64,000 nucleotides of DNA from an uncultured Lachnospiraceae bacterium (GTDB taxonomy: Bacteria > Bacillota > Clostridia > Lachnospirales > Lachnospiraceae). The notes beneath the pieces are model-generated. The model had not been told where the DNA came from. It searched no databases and was given only the letters and a program-made list of their open reading frames with translations. The stretch's first letter is position 1, and every line of letters begins with the position of its first letter. The translations under genes were made by a program, and so were the position numbers. The stretch spans positions 124,001 through 188,000 of the forward strand of contig CATKXY010000002.1 of NCBI GenBank assembly GCA_949840915.1. The letters run 5' to 3'. Shown piece by piece: positions 56,095 through 63,011 of this stretch.

Positions 56095-56290
56095 GAGTAA
56101 ACCCCTTTGCAATCTATAGTGTAGTTAACAACAGCTAAAATCTAGTATATAGTATTTCAGGATATTTGTAATGGCATTCAAGATAACAGGGAAAATAATA
56201 AAATTTTGAAAGCTTCATTTTAGATTTTTTAAATGAGACAAACATTCAGTGATGGACGGGCGCAAAGCAGGAAGTCATAAATGATGATTT

Positions 56291-56491
56291 ATGATGGTTC
56301 GGCTACATTTATTAGACGAAGCTGCACAGGCAATCTCTATTGAACAAGAAGAGGCTGCGGAACAATTGTCGCAACATGAGTTTATTGTTCTGGCATATCC
56401 GGTACAGTTTTCTAATACTCCTGTTATGGTGAGGGATTTTATCAAACAATACGCAAGCATCTGGAAAGATAAACAGGTGCTTTGCGTGTAG
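56291..56491 (+). pseudogene. Flavodoxin-like oxidoreductase fragment
   Basis: A 66-codon remnant. LSQHEFIVLAYPVQFSNTPVMVRDFIKQYASIWKDKQVLCV matches the middle of flavodoxin-like NAD(P)H/FMN proteins (the 'FPVYYGN.P..MRDFI' region), but the N-terminal FMN-phosphate loop and the C-terminal half are absent, with a stop right after. No convincing ribosome site precedes it. It marks decayed DNA just outside the glycan region. Confidence 0.6.
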
Positions 56492-56568
56492 AGCGGCAAA
56501 CTATAGTTCCTAAAGATACAGCACTCGCTACAAAATAAAATATCTGTGTACCGCGGAGCTCCTATGAG

Positions 56569-56598
56569 AGCGTGCTTCAGAAAAGAGCACGCTTTTTT
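56569..56598 (+). terminator. Rho-independent terminator
   Basis: AGCGTGCT (56569-56576) pairs perfectly with AGCACGCT (56586-56593), 9-base loop, then a run of six T. It probably terminated the decayed flavodoxin-type gene upstream. Confidence 0.85.
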
Positions 56599-56664
56599 CT
56601 ATGCTGTTTTTCAGCCAGTTATATAAGCTGTCCCTGACAGATAGCTGAATAGTTAAAAACATTT

Positions 56665-56895
56665 TCACAAGTCTTCTGCAAAATCAATTCCTGTATAGGT
56701 GCTTCCCTCGGGAAGATACGGAAGTAGCAGCAATCCTAAAAATCGTTCCAATAACTTTTTTGTGTCCTCAAAAGATATTCCGGTTTCCCATTTACTGATA
56801 GTTTGAAATGATACCCCTATGCTGTCTGCAAGTTCCTGCTGTGTTATCTTTGCCTTCTTACGCAAGGCGGCAATACGCAATAGAATTTTATTCAT
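56665..56895 (-). pseudogene. Small XRE-type HTH reading frame, probably truncated
   Basis: 76 residues. The first 45 form a clear XRE helix-turn-helix (ITQQELADSIGVSFQTISKWETGIS), but the sequence then changes abruptly to KKLLERFLGLLLLPYLPEGSTY, as if an internal deletion joined the domain to the tail of the original protein. No ribosome binding site is visible before the ATG. It may be a decayed regulator; a functional short repressor cannot be excluded. Confidence 0.5.
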
Positions 56896-56947
56896 CTGTA
56901 AAAGAAATATTCGATTCTATTACAAGTGGTACGACTGTATAATACGG

Positions 56948-57379
56948 TTATATCTTATAGTTCCTCACATCTTCCGGGATTTCATCAACAGGTAGATTTT
57001 TTACAACTTCTTCACTTCCGGCGGCAATTGCCGTATCATAATACCAGCATTTATATTTCAACCGGTTCTTTGTTTCCTGCAATGTTTCTATCTGCTTCTC
57101 CACTTCTGCTAACCGGGCATGAAACATTTCCCGGCGTTTCCCTAAAGAGGTATCGCCCTCCCCGCACCAGACTAAAAATTCTTTGATTGACTTAATAGAC
57201 ATTCCCGAAGATTTCAGACATTCAATCACTTTAAGGGTGTTGATTTCCGTATCAGAGAAAACACGGATACCTCCGTTGCTCCGTTCCATATTCGGGAACA
57301 TACCCTCACGGTCATAATAGCGCAGAGTGGATATAGCAATCCCGGTAGCATTAGCAACCTCTCCAATCGAATAATACAT
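56948..57379 (-). CDS. MerR family transcriptional regulator
   Basis: Regulator of 143 residues. N-terminal winged helix: YSIGEVANATGIAISTLRYYDREGMFPNMERSNGGIRVFSDTEINTLKVIECLKSSGMSIKSIKEFL; then the dimerisation coiled coil (about 80-120) and a short tail with one Cys in KCWYYD and one earlier in WCGEGD. AAGGAG lies 7 bases before the ATG. It is divergent from the iron alcohol dehydrogenase, whose promoter has the 19-base spacer that MerR proteins activate. The layout matches AdhR/NmlR-type aldehyde or electrophile sensing (inference). Confidence 0.92.
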   Translation of the reverse strand: MYYSIGEVANATGIAISTLRYYDREGMFPNMERSNGGIRVFSDTEINTLKVIECLKSSGMSIKSIKEFLVWCGEGDTSLGKRREMFHARLAEVEKQIETLQETKNRLKYKCWYYDTAIAAGSEEVVKNLPVDEIPEDVRNYKI

Positions 57380-57418
57380 AAGATTTTCTCCTTATTTGAA
57401 ATTTATGAAAAATACTTC

Positions 57419-57449
57419 TTGACCTAAACCTAACTTTAGCTTCTATAAT
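57419..57449 (+). promoter_or_regulatory. MerR-type promoter with 19-base spacer and operator dyad
   Basis: TTGACC (57419-57424), 19-base spacer, perfect TATAAT (57444-57449). The spacer holds an inverted repeat, CTAAA at 57424-57428 and TTTAG at 57435-57439. Over-long spacers with a dyad are the hallmark of MerR-activated promoters; the divergent MerR gene is the obvious regulator. Confidence 0.85.
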
Positions 57450-57523
57450 AACGCTACACCTATCTGGAGAGGTTGTCAATATAAGTTTCAGATTAAACAA
57501 AAACAAAGAAAGGTAAATGTATT

Positions 57524-58699
57524 ATGAACATGAATTTTCATTTCAACAATCCAACAAATCTCATTTTCGGCAGAGGTTCGTTAAACGAGCTGGGAAGCCT
57601 GCCAATGCCCGGAAAGAAAGCACTGGTACTGATTTCCGACGGCAAGTCCACAAGGGAAAACGGCTACCTTGACCGCACTTTGGAACAGCTTGAAAAAGCT
57701 GGCGTTGAAACAGTCCTGTTTGACAAGATTATGGAAAATCCGATTAAGGACGTAATCATGGAGGGGGCTTCTTTTGCGAGGGAGAACCAATGTGATTTTA
57801 TCGTTGCGCTTGGCGGCGGGGCTGTTATCGACGCTTCGGCTGCGATTGCGGCAATGGCAGCCAATGAGGGCGACCTTTGGGACTATGTATTTGGTGGCAC
57901 CGGAAAATGCAAGCCCCTTGAAAAGAAAGGGCTTCCCATTGTTGCGGTTGCGACTACTTCCGGAACGGGTTCTGAAATGAACGGGTTCGGTGTTATCTCT
58001 AATTTGGAAACAAAAGAAAAAATCGGTTTCGGACACCCTGAGCTTACCCCGGTACTGGCAGTTGTTGACCCTGAGCTTATGACAACCGTTCCTCCAAAAT
58101 ACACGGCATACTAGGGCTTTGACGCTTTATTCCATAACACAGAAGTAATGATGTCAAAGGGCGTTAATATTTTGAGTGAAGCAATCGCCCTGTCTGCCAT
58201 TGAAAATATCACAAAATACCTGCCCCGTGCGGTAAAGGACGGAAAAGACCTTGAAGCGAGGGAGCATATCGCTTACGGAAGCACGATTGCAGGCGTTACC
58301 ATGCAGCTTACTTCAACGATCGCACAGCACAGCATGGAACATTCCATGAGCGCATATCATCACAATCTCCCGCATGGTGCAGGGCTGATTATGATTTCTA
58401 AAGCTTTTGCGGAATTCTTTATTGAGCGTCATGCCTGCGATGAACAGTTTATCAAAATGGCAAAGGCTATGGGAATTGTAAGCGCTGACAAACCGGAAGA
58501 TTTTATTACCGCACTTGTCAGGTTACAGGAGGATTGCGGCGTAGCTGATTTAAAAATGAGCGACTTCGGCTTTGAACCCGATGAAGCTATGACGCTTGCA
58601 AAGGGCGCACGTTCCATGCAGGGCGGACTGTTTGAAGCAAACCCTTGTGAAATGACTGACGAGGACTGCGCCGGAATATTTGAAAAGTCTTACCGCTAA
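57524..58699 (+). pseudogene. Iron-containing alcohol dehydrogenase interrupted by one amber codon
   Basis: Full-length family member (BDH-type, about 391 codons) in one continuous frame except for TAG at 58112-58114, codon 197. Before it: FNNPTNLIFGRGSLNELG, VALGGGAVIDASAAIAAMA and TTSGTGSEMNGFGVISN (NAD-binding). The interruption falls in PPKYTAY-stop-GFDALFHNTE, where relatives have Gln, so a single CAG-to-TAG change explains it. The metal ligands (D and H of GFDALFH, H of MEHSMS, H of NLPHG) all lie after the stop, so the 196-residue N-terminal product cannot be active. It is controlled by the MerR-type promoter. Readthrough by an amber suppressor, or a sequencing error, remain possible. 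Confidence 0.88.
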
Positions 58700-58742
58700 C
58701 AGACTGCAGGCATCCTGTTTCCCCAAAAAAGGAGGAACATTT

Positions 58743-58763
58743 ATGAACATTTTAGAAATCTGA
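58743..58763 (+). other. Six-codon reading frame with consensus ribosome site
   Basis: ATG at 58743 follows AAAAAAGGAGGAACATTT and encodes MNILEI then TGA. The peptide looks like the first residues of a flavodoxin-type or similar gene (MxILEI...), suggesting that the rest was deleted; a leader peptide coupled to the next gene (15 bases downstream) is the alternative. Confidence 0.4.
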
Positions 58764-58778
58764 TTTGGAGGTGAATTT

Positions 58779-60161
58779 ATGCGGAAATTTGCAGTTTTTC
58801 TTTTGATGTTATTATCTTTACCGGGACTTTCTGCGTGCGGCAATGCAAACCGGAGCGATCTACCCGTTACTGAGATTGATACGCCAGAAAGCAAAACAGA
58901 ACAGGAAGAATCCCCTTTACCAACAGACAGTGACAACAATAATATCGAGGTAACAAGTGAAATGACGACAATACAGGTTATCATCAACGGGCAGGAATTT
59001 GAAGCAGAACTAAATGATAATGAAGCCGCGAGGCAGTTTATGGAAATGCTTCCCATGCAGTTAGACATGGAGGATTTACATAATAACGAGAAGTATTTTT
59101 ACTTTTCTGACGTTTTCGACACAGCAGACGAAGAACTGAAAGAAATCCATGCGGGTGATTTACTGATTTATGACAGTAAGTGCCTTGTCTTGTTTTATGA
59201 GAATTGTGAAACAACTTATCAATACACGACTTTAGGAAAAATCTCTGACACGGCAGGGCTAAAGGAAGCTCTTGGAACAGGTACGGCAACGATCTCATTT
59301 CAGACAGAGAATATAACAGACACAGCTCAGACTTCCGCAAGTGATATTTCTTTTAACTTTGATACAAAAACAGTAACATTGAACAGCGGATATGAAATGC
59401 CCATTTACGGAATAGGCACTTACAGTCTTTTGAATGAGGAATGTGTAAACTCTGTTCAGACAGCATTAGAAAACGGCGTCCGTCTGATTGATACCGCCTA
59501 TATGTACCATAATGAGGAAAGTGTCGGGGAAGCGGTTAGAAATTCGGGTATTCCGAGGGAAGAAATATTCGTGATTACAAAATTATATCCCGATCAGTTT
59601 GCAAATGCCGAAGCTGCCATTGATGAAGCATTAGAAAAACTGGATATGGAATACGTTGACCTTATGCTTCTCCATCATCCCGGCAGTAATGACGTAGACG
59701 CTTATCACGCTATGGAAACGGCGGTATCAGAGGGAAAAATCCGTTCCATAGGTTTATCCAACTGGTATATTGAGGAATTGGAAGAATTTTTACCGCAGGT
59801 TACAATCACGCCTGCACTGATACAGAATGAAATACACCCCTATTACCAAGAAAATGATGTAATCCCCTATATTCAAAGTCTTGGTATCGTAGTACAAGGG
59901 TGGTATCCTCTAGGCGGCAGAGGACATACGGCAGAGCTTTTAGGGAACGAAGTTATTTCTGGAATTGCCGCGTCACACGGGAAATCATCAGCACAGGTTA
60001 TCCTACGTTGGAATTTGCAAAAGGGCGTGGTTGTTATACCGGGTTCAAGCAATCCCGACCATATCAAAGAAAATACGGAAATATTTGATTTTGAGCTGAC
60101 AGAAGAAGAAATGGACTTAATCAATGCCCTTGACCGAAATGAAAAGCATGATTGGTACTGA
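58779..60161 (+). CDS. Lipoprotein with cyclophilin-like domain fused to aldo/keto reductase
   Basis: Protein of 460 residues. MRKFAVFLLMLLSLPGLSAC is a lipoprotein signal with lipobox Cys20, then a Ser/Glu/Asp linker. Residues about 62-175 resemble the bacterial cyclophilin-like domain (IQVIINGQEFEAELNDNEAARQFMEMLP, GDLLIYDSKCLVLFYENC). Residues about 190-460 are a complete aldo/keto reductase with catalytic D238, Y243, K268 and H299 (IDTAYMYHNEESVG, VITKLY, LMLLHHPG), plus IGLSNW and the nucleotide end VIPGSSNPDHIKEN. Export of an NADPH-dependent reductase is unexpected. GGAGGTGAATTT precedes ATG. It is downstream of the MerR-controlled dehydrogenase, likely in the same regulon. Confidence 0.88.
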   Translation: MRKFAVFLLMLLSLPGLSACGNANRSDLPVTEIDTPESKTEQEESPLPTDSDNNNIEVTSEMTTIQVIINGQEFEAELNDNEAARQFMEMLPMQLDMEDLHNNEKYFYFSDVFDTADEELKEIHAGDLLIYDSKCLVLFYENCETTYQYTTLGKISDTAGLKEALGTGTATISFQTENITDTAQTSASDISFNFDTKTVTLNSGYEMPIYGIGTYSLLNEECVNSVQTALENGVRLIDTAYMYHNEESVGEAVRNSGIPREEIFVITKLYPDQFANAEAAIDEALEKLDMEYVDLMLLHHPGSNDVDAYHAMETAVSEGKIRSIGLSNWYIEELEEFLPQVTITPALIQNEIHPYYQENDVIPYIQSLGIVVQGWYPLGGRGHTAELLGNEVISGIAASHGKSSAQVILRWNLQKGVVVIPGSSNPDHIKENTEIFDFELTEEEMDLINALDRNEKHDWY

Positions 60162-60728
60162 TAAGCATTGATACAGTGCTTGAAAATTTCCTATGTATTT
60201 TGAGGAATATTCTGTCCATGAGTGATATAGAATCCCATAGGAAGGATATCTATGACATAGATCTCTGGGACGGTACTATTAGCCGGATCACGGATAAGAT
60301 ACTCCTCATCACAAAAATGGCTCGCTCAATTGATATCCTATCACCTTTAAGGTACGGAGCAGACATATCCTCAAAAACTTATCCGTTATAATAAAAATCC
60401 TGCTTTTCTCATTTGCTAGTCCTCATTACGGAAAAATCCCCCACCTACTCTCTCCATTTACCACAATAAGACAGGGCATACCAATCAAAAATCATGAAAA
60501 GCACAGCAGCAATACACCTCCAGAGGGTTATAATAGATTAAGGCCAAATAATTTTACGACATTTCCATTGACGAATTACAAAATCACATGATACACTGCA
60601 TTTGTAAGGAATCACGTTCAGGGCAGGAATAAAGTACTTTAATACAAAAGATAAGGCTGTCCTGAATGTGATTTTTTCTGGCTTTTTACGATTTGTAGAA
60701 TTTATATTCACAAATTTTAGGAATCGTA
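60162..60728 (+). other. AT-rich non-coding stretch with one long hairpin
   Basis: No gene is supported here; short open frames lack ribosome sites and family motifs. The one structure is an inverted repeat, 60610-60626 against 60657-60673, 17 positions with two G-U pairs in RNA, a 30-base loop, and a run of T after the second arm, so it could terminate transcription coming from the reductase gene or be a relic of a mobile element. Confidence 0.45.
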
Positions 60729-60757
60729 TTGACAAATGCCGGTTGTTTCAATATAAT
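60729..60757 (+). promoter_or_regulatory. Perfect consensus sigma-A promoter
   Basis: TTGACA (60729-60734), 17 bases, TATAAT (60752-60757): both hexamers match consensus fully. It drives the small secreted protein at 60803. A promoter this strong usually needs a repressor; the BlaI-type gene downstream is a candidate. Confidence 0.9.
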
Positions 60758-60802
60758 CTAAATAGTTCATTATTACAATCTACACAAAGGAGGGAATTGA
60801 TC

Positions 60803-61048
60803 ATGAACAACAAGTTTTTAAGAGGTATTGCGTTAGCTGCGGGCATCGCATGTTGCAGTCTGTGTCTGTGCGCTACACCTGCGGTAACACTGTCTGCTCA
60901 GGCGGCTACCAGTGAGACGGCCATCAGTCCTCATGCTGATATCAAGGAGTGGAGATTCAAAGAGGAGGATGGGAAGCTCTGGAAGAGATTATGGAATGCT
61001 TCAACGGCCAGATGGGAAACTGATTGGATTTATGTCAGGGATTTATAA
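60803..61048 (+). CDS. Small Trp-rich secreted protein
   Basis: 81 residues. A signal peptide (basic start MNNKFLRG, hydrophobic core, cleavage after SAQAA near residue 35) leaves a mature part of 46 residues with five Trp and many charged residues (EWRFKEEDGKLWKRLWN, RWETDWIYVRDL). AGGAGGGAATTGATC precedes ATG. No cysteine remains in the mature part and no leader-cleavage double Gly is seen. It has a perfect promoter and its own terminator, so it is likely made in quantity. I do not recognise a named family; a bacteriocin-like, signalling or surface-bound role would be guesses. The next genes are a BlaI repressor and an M56 sensor protease, which may respond to it. Confidence 0.8.
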   Translation: MNNKFLRGIALAAGIACCSLCLCATPAVTLSAQAATSETAISPHADIKEWRFKEEDGKLWKRLWNASTARWETDWIYVRDL

Positions 61049-61084
61049 TCTGTTTGCAAAATCCGGTTCTAATTAGAGAAAGAG

Positions 61085-61118
61085 GGCTTTTGACCTCGAT
61101 GGATAAAAGCCTGTTTTT
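61085..61118 (+). terminator. Rho-independent terminator after the small secreted protein
   Basis: GGCTTTT (61085-61091) pairs with AAAAGCC (61105-61111) around a 13-base loop, followed by TGTTTTT. Confidence 0.75.
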
Positions 61119-61119
61119 G

Positions 61120-61148
61120 TTGACTTATGGCGAAGAATAGCATATAAT
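61120..61148 (+). promoter_or_regulatory. Promoter of the BlaI/M56 pair
   Basis: TTGACT (61120-61125), 17 bases, TATAAT (61143-61148), 31 bases before the BlaI start. It directly follows the terminator of the small secreted protein, so the trio forms two adjacent transcription units. Confidence 0.85.
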
Positions 61149-61179
61149 GAGCCTATCAAATTGAGAAAGGATTAGTGCT

Positions 61180-61578
61180 ATGATGAACCCTAGAGAGCTG
61201 GATGTGCTTAACATCCTTTGGAAGTCCGAACAGCCTATGATGGCTACCGATATCGTAAACGCAGGAGATGGATTGACTCAGAGTACGGTTACTGCCGTGT
61301 TGAGAAAACTTCTGCATTCAAAGCTGGTGGAGGTGGTGGGGGTCACACACAGTGGCAAGGTTTTGAGCCGCACCTATCGCCCTACAGAGGCATCCAGAGA
61401 TGTGATTATGCAGGATTTCGCCACCAGTTACAACTGTTTCCAGGATATTATTTCCAAGGGCAGTCTTTTTGCAGCTCTGATGCAGACGGAGCGCCCGGCT
61501 CAGGAGATGAAGAAGGATATCGAGGAAATGAAACAGATTCTTAAGGAATACGAGAAAGAATACAATCAGAAAAAATAA
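61180..61578 (+). CDS. BlaI/MecI/CopY family repressor
   Basis: Winged-helix repressor of 132 residues: NPRELDVLNILWKSEQPMMATDIVNAGDGLTQSTVTAVLRKLLHSKLVEVV covers the DNA-binding domain; residues 75-130 form the helical dimerisation tail that M56 proteases cut in Bla/Mec systems. AAAGGA lies 8 bases before ATG. It is followed after 15 bases by the M56 gene, the standard order of such pairs. Likely targets are the two strong promoters at 60729 and 61120 (inference). Confidence 0.93.
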   Translation: MMNPRELDVLNILWKSEQPMMATDIVNAGDGLTQSTVTAVLRKLLHSKLVEVVGVTHSGKVLSRTYRPTEASRDVIMQDFATSYNCFQDIISKGSLFAALMQTERPAQEMKKDIEEMKQILKEYEKEYNQKK

Positions 61579-61593
61579 ACGAGGTGAATTAAA

Positions 61594-62769
61594 ATGCGTG
61601 CCTCCCTATCTACGGTTATAATGACCGTTATTGCGACAAATATACTATTGATATTATTGGCATTGTGCCTTAGGAAGATGAAATGGCTGATTCGTATAGG
61701 ATATAAGATGTTAGCGGTTTTTGCACTCTTTGCAGTGTTGCGCTTTTTACTTCCGGTTGAATTTTCGTTTACAGTTACGAAACGTCTGCCCCAATATCTT
61801 TCATTGGTGATAACAGTTTGCCGATATCCGTTTTTTATGATTGGAGAGTGGGAGGCTTCGCTCTGGAACCTGTTTTTGATTGTATGGGGCATGGGTGTCA
61901 TAGTAGGTATAGGTCGTTTCATTTTTGACTATTGGAGAACCAGCCATCAGATTGTATTGTATGGCAAGGAGCTCACAGATAAGAAACTCTATAGGGAATT
62001 GCTGGAGTCTATCTGCACAGAGCAAAAGAAAAGCAACTGTTTCAGAGTGATTGAGATGCCAGGATTAAAGGCACCGATCCTTTTTGGTGTTTTTTCTCCG
62101 CGCATACTGCTTCCTGATCAGATTAAAGTATCCGAGACAGATTTATACTATATTTTAAAGCATGAAGTTGTTCATCATTTTCATCATGATATTCTATTAA
62201 AGGCCCTTGTAAGGCTTGTCACCCTGATTTATTGGTGGGATCCTTTCTGTATACTGCTGAATAAACAGATGGATATTATTCTGGAAATGCATGTGGATGA
62301 TACTGTTACTGTAGAGGATGGCAGACCGACAGCGGAGTATATGGAATGTCTGATACGCACAGGTACTGATGCGCTTGAAAGATATGCTGGATACAAAGAA
62401 TATTCTGTAGGCGTGCTGACTAAAGAAACCAGTGATCTGCACAAACGTGTAAAACTAATGAGTGAGAAGAAACCTGAGTCTCGCACTGCAACAAATATTT
62501 TGGTGGCTGCCGCAGCAATTTCTGTCTATTTATTTTCATATGTATATATTTGGGAACCGTACAATGTTGATTGTTTAGGTTTTTCGGTAGAGGCTATACA
62601 AGCGGAAGAGAGTGGCTTTGTCCCAATGGCAGATAACAGTTATTTTATAGATCTGGGAGACGGTTCTTATAATCTGTATTATTGCGGCGAATTTTTAATG
62701 ACGGTTGATTCGTTGGACTATTATGACAAAGCGATTCCGATTTATACTGAGGATAGTTTTCCTTATTAA
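61594..62769 (+). CDS. BlaR1/MecR1-type M56 membrane metallopeptidase without penicillin-binding domain
   Basis: Membrane sensor protease of 391 residues. Helices at about 5-25, 38-55 and 90-112 precede the cytoplasmic protease domain, which has the zinc motif H190-E191-V-V-H194 and the third-ligand region EMHVDD (E231). A fourth helix lies near 298-318. Beyond it, instead of the roughly 250-residue beta-lactam sensor of BlaR1, there is only a tail of about 70 residues (ESGFVPMADNSYFIDLGDGSYNLYYCGEFLMTVDSL...). It therefore probably senses another signal, perhaps the neighbouring secreted peptide or a wall state, and relieves BlaI repression by cleavage. Confidence 0.92.
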   Translation: MRASLSTVIMTVIATNILLILLALCLRKMKWLIRIGYKMLAVFALFAVLRFLLPVEFSFTVTKRLPQYLSLVITVCRYPFFMIGEWEASLWNLFLIVWGMGVIVGIGRFIFDYWRTSHQIVLYGKELTDKKLYRELLESICTEQKKSNCFRVIEMPGLKAPILFGVFSPRILLPDQIKVSETDLYYILKHEVVHHFHHDILLKALVRLVTLIYWWDPFCILLNKQMDIILEMHVDDTVTVEDGRPTAEYMECLIRTGTDALERYAGYKEYSVGVLTKETSDLHKRVKLMSEKKPESRTATNILVAAAAISVYLFSYVYIWEPYNVDCLGFSVEAIQAEESGFVPMADNSYFIDLGDGSYNLYYCGEFLMTVDSLDYYDKAIPIYTEDSFPY

Positions 62770-62802
62770 TTAGTCAGTTCAATTAGAATACATAAAAACG
62801 CG

Positions 62803-62848
62803 GAGGCAATCCAAAGCTGTCAAAGGCTGGGGATGCCTCTTGTTTTTT
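62803..62848 (+). terminator. Rho-independent terminator after the M56 gene
   Basis: GAGGCA (62803-62808) pairs with TGCCTC (62834-62839), extended inward by a second pairing with a bulge; a T-rich tail (TTGTTTTTT) follows. Confidence 0.75.
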
Positions 62849-63011
62849 GCGCATTTTGAAAAATGAATGGGATTTACTACGAAAAAGTCAGAAAAAAATG
62901 AAGCGAAAAAAAGTTACAAAGCTGTTTGGGACTGTACTTTTTTATGGGCGTAGTGTATAATTGTATAAAAATCGCAGAGATAATTTTATTACCGGCAAAG
63001 GAGAAAATGAA

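Noticed and set aside
58112..58114. TAG in the alcohol dehydrogenase as a programmed pyrrolysine codon.
   Set aside because: The family carries Gln here, one base change explains it, and no pyrrolysine genes are seen; nonsense mutation is simpler.
60152..60391. A 79-codon frame after the aldo/keto reductase.
   Set aside because: No ribosome binding site, overlaps the reductase stop, and no recognisable motifs.
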